From Planctomycetia bacterium (lineage in GTDB: Bacteria > Planctomycetota > Planctomycetia > Pirellulales > UBA1268): DNA of 10,988 bases. The stretch covers positions 1 to 10,988 of the forward strand of contig RGVT01000061.1 in assembly GCA_010027105.1 (NCBI GenBank), written 5' to 3'. Under the pieces are notes generated by a model, which was not told the DNA's origin, made no database searches, and saw nothing but the letters and a program-made list of their open reading frames with translations. Positions 5,184 through 10,988 of the stretch are shown piece after piece; the stretch's first letter is position 1; the number at the start of each line of letters is the position of its first letter. A program made the position numbers and the translations under genes.

Positions 5184-6245
5184 TCACAGCCCCACCTTCT
5201 TCCACGCCGCCTTCACCGCCTTCTTCGCCGCCGCCCCGAACCGGTCGCCGGCCACCTGGGCCGTGATCCGCGCGAGGTCGGCGAACTGGCTCGTGCGCGA
5301 GAGCTGGAGCATCGCGTCGTACCAGATGCGGCCGGCCTGCTCCCACGCCGGCCCGCCGAGGGCCTGGGCCGCGAGCACGAACGCCCGGTTCGGGATGCCG
5401 GAGTTGAGGTGCACGCCACCGGAGTCGGCCGGCCCGGCCGAGAACGTCCGCATGTGGTCGGGCTGCGGGTCGTCGCCGAGCACCGGATCGTTGGCGTAGG
5501 CCGTGCCGGGGTGCTCCATGTCGCGGATCGCCCGCCGCGTCGGGGCCGGCACGAGCACCTCCGCGCCGATCAGCCAGTTGGCCGATTCGACCGATTCGCC
5601 CGCCCGCCACTGCCGCACGAGCGCGCCGAACACGTCGGAGAAGTGCTCGTTGATCGCCCCCGACTGCCCGCGGTAGACGAGGTTGCTCGTGAACGACTGC
5701 ACGCCGTGCGTGAGCTCGTGGGCCACCACGTCGAGCGACCGCGTGAACCGCCGGAACACGCCCCCGTCGCCGTCGCCGTAGGCCATCTGCGAGCCGTCCC
5801 AGAAGGCGTTGCTCATCGGCTGGAAGCCGCGGCCGTCCGGCTCCCCCACGTGCACGCTCGAGACGAGCGTCATCCCGGCGTCGTCGAGTGAGTTGCGGCC
5901 GAAGAGCGCGTGGTAGAAGTCGAACGTGTCGCCGGCGAAGTCGTAGGCCTCGTTCACGGCCGCGTCGGCCGACTTCTTCTCCCCCTCGCCGCGCACGAGC
6001 CGGCCGGGCAATTCGTCGCGTCCCCGGGCGTCGTACACGAGGCGGTGCTTCCGGCCGGCCGGCGAGGGCGCGGCCAGGAGGGAGGGCATCTGCTGGGAGA
6101 ACGCCCGCACCGCCCGCACCGCCGCAGCCGCGGCGAGCGCGGCCACGGCCATCTCCCGCACCCGCGGGTCGGCCGAGCGGGCCATGTGCCTGAAGATGTA
6201 CGGCGGGACGATGCACTGGATGGGATGCCGCTGCGGGCGTCTCAC
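5184..6245 (-). CDS. protealysin-like M4 (thermolysin family) metallopeptidase
   Basis: This encodes 353 aa from a GTG start. The N-terminus CIVPPYIFRHMA (residues 11-22) is the protealysin-type propeptide motif; there is no signal peptide and no FTP domain. The catalytic part has H177-E178-L-T-H181 and E200 (ESGAINEHFSDVFG pattern, here QSGAINEHFSDVFG) as zinc ligands, D204, Y191, and H279 in SGGVHLNSGIPNRAF, equivalent to thermolysin His231, so the enzyme looks intact. Protealysin-like enzymes are made as zymogens that self-cleave, and often lack a Sec signal. The GTG at 6245 is preferred because it lies just before the PPYI motif and has a perfect AGGAGG 9 nt upstream; an ATG at 6377 would add 44 unsupported residues. 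The DUF1353 gene follows 39 nt downstream. Confidence 0.92.
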   Translation of the reverse strand: MRRPQRHPIQCIVPPYIFRHMARSADPRVREMAVAALAAAAAVRAVRAFSQQMPSLLAAPSPAGRKHRLVYDARGRDELPGRLVRGEGEKKSADAAVNEAYDFAGDTFDFYHALFGRNSLDDAGMTLVSSVHVGEPDGRGFQPMSNAFWDGSQMAYGDGDGGVFRRFTRSLDVVAHELTHGVQSFTSNLVYRGQSGAINEHFSDVFGALVRQWRAGESVESANWLIGAEVLVPAPTRRAIRDMEHPGTAYANDPVLGDDPQPDHMRTFSAGPADSGGVHLNSGIPNRAFVLAAQALGGPAWEQAGRIWYDAMLQLSRTSQFADLARITAQVAGDRFGAAAKKAVKAAWKKVGL

Positions 6246-6254
6246 GGCGACGGG

Positions 6255-6260
6255 CCTCCT
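6255..6260 (-). promoter_or_regulatory. Shine-Dalgarno site fixing a GTG start for the M4 peptidase
   Basis: AGGAGG on the minus strand lies 9 nt before the GTG at 6245. It decides the start, since the only upstream ATG in frame (6377) has no such site and the first in-frame downstream ATG would cut into the propeptide motif. Confidence 0.75.
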
Positions 6261-6349
6261 GGGAAGGTGGGCAACGTGGCCCGGGATCCGCGGTCGGGCC
6301 GCCGGAATGTCAATCGACCGGCCCGGGCGTCCGATTGCCTTGGGGGGCA

Positions 6350-6371
6350 GTATCCCCGCGCGCGGGGACAC
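6350..6371. promoter_or_regulatory. near-perfect 22-bp palindrome in divergent promoter region
   Basis: The core CCCCGCG/CGCGGGG (6354-6367) is a perfect 14-bp palindrome; the arms extend four more bases each side with one mismatched pair. It lies in the 143-nt region between the divergent M4 gene (start 6245) and the 1,112-aa gene (start 6389), about 10 bases before the AAGGAGG of the latter. It could be a repressor operator or an mRNA hairpin in the leader; chance in such GC-rich DNA is possible. Confidence 0.35.
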
Positions 6372-6388
6372 CCGCAAGGAGGGGCACC

Positions 6389-9300
6389 ATGAGCATGCAC
6401 CGGGTTCGGTTCGTCCTCGCCTGCGCCGTCCACCTGGCCCTCGCCGCGGCCGCTTCGGCCGGCGACCTCGGCCGGCTCGTCGACGGCCTGGCCGCCCCGT
6501 TCCGGGCGCTCCACCGCTCCCGCCCCGAGACCTGCGCCGACGACGAGATCGAGCGGCTCGGCGCCGAGATCGAGTGGCTGGAGCGGCAGATCAACCTCCA
6601 CGGCTCGATCGTGGCCAAGGCGCCCGACGTCTGGGGGCAGAACCGCCTCGTGCGCCACCGCCTCGAATACGAGGAGCAGCTGCGGCGCCAGTTGCCGCTC
6701 TTCGAGCAGCATTCCCAGGCGGCGATCCGACGCAGCGACCAGTCGTTCCTCGGGCTGGCGCTCGCGGTGCAGTCGGCCTCGGGCCGGCGCCGGCCGGCAG
6801 AGTTCGTGGCCGCGCCCGACGCCAGCGTGGTCAACTCGATCCAGACGCTGCTGCCCACCACCAACGAGCAGGTGGGCCGCGCCGACCCGGTCGTGATCGC
6901 CCGCACGGCCCCCTTCGCCGGGCCGCCACTCGCGCCGGGCATGCGGTTCGACGAGGCGCCCCTGGCCCTCGAGCCCACGCTCCAGCTCGACCACCTCTCC
7001 CGGTACCTCGGCCACCTCCACGAGCTGCGGCGCATCAACGAGGGGGACGACTCCGCCGACGCCCCCGGCTACGCCCTCGACCTCCTGCGCATCCCGGTCT
7101 CGATCGTGCCGGGCGGAAAGACGCAGAAGGGGCACGGCGCCGAGATCACGATCACGGTCGACCCCCGCCTCGACGACGACCTCCTCCCGAACACCGTCCG
7201 CGACCTCGTGATCAACGACCTCGTCGACCTGGTCGCCCCCGCGCTCACGCACTGCGTCAACGATCCCGACTGCGTCGCCTGGGCCGACACGATCCTCGCG
7301 CCGGCGGAGGCCGGGGGAGAGCGCGCCGGCGTGATGGCCGCCATGCGGTCGCTCGCGGAGCGGCTGCCGGCGATCACGCCGGCGACGGCGCCGTCGATGA
7401 AGACCCGCCGGTCGCGGCTGCCGATCCCGGTGTCGCAGCTGGCCGAAGTGGCGGGCATCCGCCAGATCGCCCTGCTCGTGCAGGCGGCCCGCCGGGCGCT
7501 GGCAGCGCACCCCGCGGCCCGGCCGTGCATCGAATACGTCGACGTGCGCGGCTTCCTCGCCGACGAGCTCGCCGCCGCGGCCGACCTCCTCGCGCTCGAC
7601 CGCCACCGCGGGCTGTGGGCCGCGCTGCCCGGCTGGCGGCTGGCCGAGCTCGTGCGCGGCCGGCGTGCCGACGACCTCGCGGCCGTGCGCTGCCAGGTGC
7701 TCGCGCTGTTCGGCACCGGCTCCGCGGATCCGCCCCCCGAGCCGCTTCCCGCGCCCCCCGCTGCCGGCGTGTGCTGCGAAGACCGCGAGGCCGCGCCCCC
7801 TTTCTGCACCACGCCCGCGGCCGCGCTCGCCTGGGGGATCCTCGTGGAGTCGGCGCTCCTCGACGAGCGGCTGGCCGCCGACATCCGCGCCACCTCCGGC
7901 GGCGCCGCCTGCCCGGGCCCGCTCGTGGGCCCCGATCCCGCGCCGGAGGCCCGCGCGGCGTTCAACGACTACGTCCGGCGCCGCTGGCCGGTGCGCGTGT
8001 TCGCGCTCGATCCGGCGGTCGACGAGCAGACGGTCGACGACGCCTTCGCCCGCCGCCGCGAGCTGCAGATCGCCACCGCCGCGGCGTTCGCCAGCGGCCG
8101 GCTCAACGCCCAGGGCCTGGCGCGGTACACCCGCCGCGTGGAGGCCGATCTCTCCGTGGTGGCGCTCAACCGCACGGTCGTCGGCTTCGCGCACGGGGCC
8201 GACACGTTCGGCTGGCGGTTCATGCCGCGGGTGCAGACGCCCCCCACCCGCGGCCAGCTCGCCACCCTCGGCGAGACGCTCTGCGGCCCGTCGGCCGCCG
8301 CCGACCTCGCCTCGCGCGGGCTCGAGCCGGGCATCCGCGAGTGCGTGGCGATCGTGGTCATGCCGTCGTTCGTGCCCCGGCTGGTCTGCGACGTGCACAC
8401 CCGCTGGTTCTCGCTCGCGCATCCGGCCGCCACCGAGCCCGACATGCGCCACACGCTCCGGCTCTCGCGGTCGGTGAAGGCGCTCGAGCGCACGGCCGCG
8501 GCCTGCGGCCGCTGCGAGCACCTCTACCGCGACGGCCAGATGGCCCGCCTGATGCGACGGGTGGAGCAGCTCGAGGAGCGGCTCCCGCAGCAGACGCTCG
8601 AGGCCCGCGTGCCCCACGAAAACACCTGCGGCGGCTTCGAGCTCTTCGACAGCGGCGTCACGGACCTCGCGCCGGAACTCGTCGGCTGGTACGGCGCTCC
8701 GGGCGTCGACCGGGCCGCGGGCACCACGCTGTTCCTGATCGGCAAGGGGTTCAGCGTGCACGACACCCGCGTGATCGCCGGGGGCCGGCCGGCCCGGTTC
8801 CGGCTCCTCTCGCGCGAGGTGCTCGAGGTCGAGATCCCGCCCGGCGTGCAGACGATCGGACGATCGGGATGCGGTGCCTGCGATCTTGAACTGCACCAGC
8901 GGGAGGCGAGGGGGTCGGCGAACGCTCGACGAGCGTTGGGACGCCGCGGCCCACGCGAGGAGCTTTCCCGGCGTTGGAACGCCGGACTCACCTCGGCTGC
9001 CGCCCCCGAGCCGGCTTGGGCGAGCCCGGCCAGCCACGCCGAGCCGTTGCCGGCGCCGGCCCACGCTCCAGCACTCGAGGCTGACGCGTTTCCCTGTCAC
9101 GAGCGCGAGTTCGTCGACGTCCACCTCGCCACGCCCTACGGCGTCACGAGCCATCTCCTCGTGCCGGTGTCCACGCGGGGCAACGCGGCGGCGGAGTGCG
9201 GCCTCGCGTTCGCCGACGCGGGCACGCTGCGGCTCTCGTTCACCGTGTCGAAGGCGGCCGGCGGCCGCACCGAGGCGGCCCGCGTCGACGAGTTCTTCGC

Positions 9301-9727
9301 GCTCGACGCCGACCGCATCGTGATCACGGCGCCCGCGGTGTTCGTGCCGCCGGCCAAGGGGGCGCTGCAGCTCCTCGTGCGCGACGAGTCGAGCGGGGCG
9401 ACGGCGGCGGAGCTGTCGTTCGAGCCGTTGGCGTTCGACGCCCGCGAGAACGCCTACGTGATCGCAGGCGGCGATCTGCGCAACCTCGTGGGCGACACCT
9501 CGCGCCCCGCCACCGACAAGACGCTCCGCGGGGCGATCAAGCCGTATCTCGACTCCCTCCTCGCCCGGGGCGATCTCGCCGACGACGGTGCCACCCTGCC
9601 CTTCACGCTCTCGGCCGTGCTCGTGGCCGACGGCCGGCGGGTGCCGGTGGGCGGGGCGATCCCGGTGGCGGTCTCGCGCCGCGGCAAGACGGTGGCGGAG
9701 CCCGAGACGGTATCATCGGGCCCATGA
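6389..9727 (+). CDS. large secreted protein (1,112 aa), planctomycete type, with IPT/TIG-like segment
   Basis: Residues 1-24 are a signal peptide (ALAAAASA, then GD), so the protein is exported. Residues about 50-110 are helical and probably coiled (IERLGAEIEWLERQI; RLEYEEQLRRQLPLFEQ). The middle is mostly alpha-helical with no enzyme motif that I recognise. Near residue 658 there is a well-formed block, MPSFVPRLVCDVHTRWF, then a CGRCEH motif and a heptad helix (MRRVEQLEERL). Residues about 755-820 (TTLFLIGKGFSVHDTRVIAGG...LEVEIPPG) resemble an IPT/TIG-like immunoglobulin fold. The part from about residue 908 (VDVHLATPYGVTSHLLVPV) is another beta domain. I recall similar >1,000-aa exported proteins from planctomycetes, function unknown. 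AAGGAGG sits before the ATG at 6389; the earlier ATG at 6335 has none. Residues about 822-905 look inserted. The stop overlaps the next start (ATGA). Confidence 0.85.
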   Translation: MSMHRVRFVLACAVHLALAAAASAGDLGRLVDGLAAPFRALHRSRPETCADDEIERLGAEIEWLERQINLHGSIVAKAPDVWGQNRLVRHRLEYEEQLRRQLPLFEQHSQAAIRRSDQSFLGLALAVQSASGRRRPAEFVAAPDASVVNSIQTLLPTTNEQVGRADPVVIARTAPFAGPPLAPGMRFDEAPLALEPTLQLDHLSRYLGHLHELRRINEGDDSADAPGYALDLLRIPVSIVPGGKTQKGHGAEITITVDPRLDDDLLPNTVRDLVINDLVDLVAPALTHCVNDPDCVAWADTILAPAEAGGERAGVMAAMRSLAERLPAITPATAPSMKTRRSRLPIPVSQLAEVAGIRQIALLVQAARRALAAHPAARPCIEYVDVRGFLADELAAAADLLALDRHRGLWAALPGWRLAELVRGRRADDLAAVRCQVLALFGTGSADPPPEPLPAPPAAGVCCEDREAAPPFCTTPAAALAWGILVESALLDERLAADIRATSGGAACPGPLVGPDPAPEARAAFNDYVRRRWPVRVFALDPAVDEQTVDDAFARRRELQIATAAAFASGRLNAQGLARYTRRVEADLSVVALNRTVVGFAHGADTFGWRFMPRVQTPPTRGQLATLGETLCGPSAAADLASRGLEPGIRECVAIVVMPSFVPRLVCDVHTRWFSLAHPAATEPDMRHTLRLSRSVKALERTAAACGRCEHLYRDGQMARLMRRVEQLEERLPQQTLEARVPHENTCGGFELFDSGVTDLAPELVGWYGAPGVDRAAGTTLFLIGKGFSVHDTRVIAGGRPARFRLLSREVLEVEIPPGVQTIGRSGCGACDLELHQREARGSANARRALGRRGPREELSRRWNAGLTSAAAPEPAWASPASHAEPLPAPAHAPALEADAFPCHEREFVDVHLATPYGVTSHLLVPVSTRGNAAAECGLAFADAGTLRLSFTVSKAAGGRTEAARVDEFFALDADRIVITAPAVFVPPAKGALQLLVRDESSGATAAELSFEPLAFDARENAYVIAGGDLRNLVGDTSRPATDKTLRGAIKPYLDSLLARGDLADDGATLPFTLSAVLVADGRRVPVGGAIPVAVSRRGKTVAEPETVSSGP
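8852..9100. repeat. repeat-like insertion with two hairpins inside the large secreted protein gene
   Basis: Coding sequence here differs from the rest of the gene: codons such as CGA CGA, TTG, GGA, AGG, GGG, CTT, CGT and TGT cluster, and the encoded residues (about 822-905) are Arg-rich and then Ala/Pro-rich with no fold. Two perfect inverted repeats occur: AACGCTCG-A-CGAGCGTT (8921-8937) and CCGGCGTT-GG-AACGCCGG (8968-8985). A direct repeat GCGTTGGRACGCCG appears at 8933-8946 and 8971-8984 (13 of 14 identical). A doubled GACGATCG lies at the left side. This looks like a dispersed palindromic repeat that entered the gene and kept the frame open. The borders are approximate. Confidence 0.5.
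9711..9716 (+). promoter_or_regulatory. -10 box of a possible leaderless promoter for the dehydrogenase
   Basis: TATCAT is followed by exactly 7 nt (CGGGCCC) and the ATG at 9724, and it lies inside the last codons of the large secreted protein gene. No Shine-Dalgarno sequence is seen. The arrangement matches the boxes at 3767-3772 and 3823-3828, and the 7-nt spacer resembles that of the VOC gene. Translation could instead be coupled through the ATGA overlap. Confidence 0.4.
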
Positions 9728-10657
9728 AGATCGTGATCCTCGACGGCCACACCGCGAATCCCGGCGATGTCTCCTGGGACGCGGTCGCGGCCCTCGGGGA
9801 GCTGACCGTGCACGACCGCACCTCCGACGCCGACATCGTGCCGCGGGCCCGCGACGCCGACGTCGTGCTCACCAACAAGACGGTCCTCACCCGCGAGGTG
9901 ATCGCCTCCCTGCCCGATCTCAAATGCATCTGCGTGCTGGCGACGGGCTACAACGTGGTCGACGTGGCGGCGGCCCGCGACCACGGCGTCGCGGTCTGCA
10001 ACGTGCCGGAGTATTCGACGCCGAACGTGGCCCAGGCGGTGTTCGCGCTTCTGCTCGAGCTCACCAACCGCGTCGGGCACCACGACCGCGCGGTGCACGA
10101 GGGCCGGTGGACGGCCTGCGCCGACTTCTGCTTCTGGGACGGCGACCTCGTCGAGCTCGCCGGCCTCACGCTCGGCGTCGTGGGCTACGGCCGGATCGGG
10201 CAGGCGGTGGCCCGCGTGGGCCGCGCCTTCGGGATGAGGATCCTCGCCCACCGGCGCTCGCATGCGGGCCCGGTCGAGGGGGGCGAGGCGGTCGACCTCG
10301 ACCGTCTGTTCGCCGAGAGCGACGTCGTGTCGCTCCATTGCCCGCTCACGCCGGACACCGCGGGGCTCGTGAACGCGGCCCGCCTCGCGCGCATGAAGCG
10401 CACGGCCTTCCTCGTCAACACGGCCCGCGGCGGCCTCGTGGACGAGGCCGATCTCGCCGCCGCGCTCGACTCGGGCACGATCGCGGGGGCGGGGCTCGAC
10501 GTGCTCTCCGTGGAGCCGCCGCCGGCGTCGAATCCGCTCCTGCGGGCGCGCAACTGCGTGATCACGCCGCACGTGGCGTGGGCCACGCGCGACGCCCGCC
10601 GCCGCGGCGAACGTGGCCGCCTTCCTGGCCGGCACGCCCCGCCACGTCGTCGGCTGA
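9724..10657 (+). CDS. D-2-hydroxyacid dehydrogenase (glycerate dehydrogenase-like), frameshifted near the C-terminus
   Basis: The frame from ATG 9724 holds a nearly complete enzyme: Rossmann motif G154-Y-G156-R-I-G159, catalytic R235 (NTARGGLVDE), E264 (LDVLSVEPP) and H283 (TPHVAWATRDAR). The family reduces 2-oxo acids or oxidises D-2-hydroxyacids with NAD(P)H; similarity is closest to glycerate/hydroxypyruvate reductases. After the second cofactor strand it reads HRRS rather than an acidic residue, which hints at NADPH use. Just after residue 294 (DARRR, about 10600) the expected last helix is missing, and the typical ending AANVAAFLAGTPRHVVG with its TGA (10655-10657) appears in the +1 frame. 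Roughly five residues are also absent, so a deletion of 14 or 17 nt fits. All catalytic residues precede the break, but helix loss may harm the fold. Uncorrected, the frame runs on to the window end. Confidence 0.85.
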
Positions 10658-10689
10658 CGGGCCGGCGGCCGGGCGGCTGCGTGCGGCAT

Positions 10690-10706
10690 GCACGCCGGGG
10701 GCGTGC
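10690..10706 (+). terminator. weak terminator-like hairpin after the dehydrogenase
   Basis: GCACGCC-GGG-GGCGTGC is a perfect 7-bp stem with a 3-nt loop, 32 nt after the dehydrogenase stop, followed by only GATTT. A second hairpin, GCGTGC-GGCAT-GCACGC (10679-10695), uses the same left arm, so the two are mutually exclusive. The T tract is short, so this is a weak call. Confidence 0.3.
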
Positions 10707-10731
10707 GATTTCACGCGGTGGAGGCGGCGGG

Positions 10732-10760
10732 TTGCCGATCGTGCCGCCGCGGCGGATACT
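10732..10760 (+). promoter_or_regulatory. candidate sigma-70-type promoter of the GYF gene
   Basis: TTGCCG (10732-10737) and GATACT (10755-10760) are separated by 17 nt; each matches four of six consensus bases. A start point near 10767 would give a leader of about 22 nt that includes the CGGGAG ribosome site at 10774-10779. Confidence 0.4.
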
Positions 10761-10788
10761 GTGCTTCTTCCCGCGGGAGCCGTCTGCG

Positions 10789-10988
10789 GTGTCCTCGCAG
10801 TGGTACTACAAACGCGACGGGCAGCGGTTCGGCCCGCTGACCTCCCGTAAGATCCGCCGCATGGCGTGGCGGGGCGACCTGCTGCCGACCGACCTCCTGT
10901 GGAAGGAGGGGATGACGGGCTGGAGGCCGGCAGGCGACTCGCACAGGCTGTTCCGCGGCACGGATGCCGACCCCGCCGCACGCCCCCG
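10789..10988 (+). CDS. GYF_2 domain protein, N-terminal part only
   Basis: From a GTG at 10789 the frame reads MSSQWYYKRDGQRFGPLTS, then KIRRMAWRGDLLPTDLLWKEGMTGWRPA and SHRLF, a complete GYF_2 domain (about residues 5-56) as found at the N-terminus of many planctomycete proteins, often ahead of membrane segments or disordered regions. GYF_2 is thought to be a protein-interaction module; the rest of the protein lies outside the window. The GTG start is supported by CGGGAG 9 nt upstream (10774-10779) and a candidate promoter before it. The same frame is continuous with the frameshifted dehydrogenase upstream, but the sequence between 10604 and 10788 in this frame is low-complexity and not convincing protein, so I treat GYF as a separate gene. 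Confidence 0.8.
   Translation, partial: MSSQWYYKRDGQRFGPLTSRKIRRMAWRGDLLPTDLLWKEGMTGWRPAGDSHRLFRGTDADPAARP

Noticed and set aside
6184..8889. 901-aa open frame on the plus strand in another frame
   Set aside because: It is extremely Arg/Pro-rich and is a frame shadow of the gene at 6389-9727.
6242..9154. 970-aa open frame on the minus strand opposite the large secreted protein
   Set aside because: It is Arg/Ala/Gly/His-rich with no domain, and it runs antisense to a gene with a signal peptide and a ribosome site. Long antisense frames are expected at this GC content.
9454..10689. 411-aa minus-strand open frame opposite the dehydrogenase
   Set aside because: It is rich in Arg, His and Val-Asp type shadow residues with no domain, opposite a gene with complete catalytic motifs.
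9724..10988. A genuine dehydrogenase-GYF fusion protein
   Set aside because: The linker between 10604 and 10788 is low-complexity, the true dehydrogenase ending is present in the +1 frame, and GYF has its own promoter-like and ribosome sites.

Overview
The window is high-GC DNA (roughly 70% by eye) with tightly packed genes on both strands. It looks like a chromosomal piece of a planctomycete, probably Pirellulales-like. The clues are a GYF_2-domain protein, a very large secreted protein of a type I associate with planctomycetes, a tiny secreted protein ending in a YGNTVRRR-type tail, and Glu-Pro style 12-bp minisatellite DNA. This placement is inference; there is no rRNA or tRNA in the window to anchor it.

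Layout. 1-1253 (minus): a two-gene unit of secreted proteins, a SnoaL-like/DUF1579-like protein followed 5 nt later by a His/Gly-rich exported protein that runs off the left edge. 1522-1743 (plus): a 73-aa secreted protein, convergent with 1751-2581 (minus), a coiled-coil protein with a degenerate PD-(D/E)XK-like C-terminal domain. A minus-strand intrinsic terminator lies beyond the small gene, at 1458-1482. 2747-3759 (minus): a VOC-family protein and a SprT-like zinc metalloprotein in one unit. 3836-4640 (plus, divergent): a small basic protein overlapping an AbiEii-like nucleotidyltransferase, a possible toxin-antitoxin-type pair. 4653-6245 (minus): a protealysin-like M4 metallopeptidase followed by a DUF1353 protein. 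6389-9727 (plus): a 1,112-aa secreted protein that seems to carry an in-frame insertion of a hairpin-bearing repeat. 9724-10657 (plus): a D-2-hydroxyacid dehydrogenase overlapping the previous stop by ATGA and carrying a C-terminal frameshift. 10789-10988 (plus): the start of a GYF_2-domain protein.

Two modes of translation start appear side by side. The M4, DUF1353, SprT-like, SnoaL-like, 1,112-aa and GYF genes have Shine-Dalgarno sequences. The VOC gene, the small basic protein and the dehydrogenase have none; instead each has a TANNNT hexamer exactly 7 nt before the ATG, the geometry of a -10 box for a leaderless mRNA.

The most notable items are the repeat insertion inside the large secreted protein, the dehydrogenase frameshift that artificially joins its frame to the GYF gene, the leaderless-type promoters, the nucleotidyltransferase pair, and the M4/DUF1353 pair. 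I see no CRISPR array, insertion sequence, prophage or RNA gene. No intergenic stretch exceeds 300 bases; the longest is 1254-1521.
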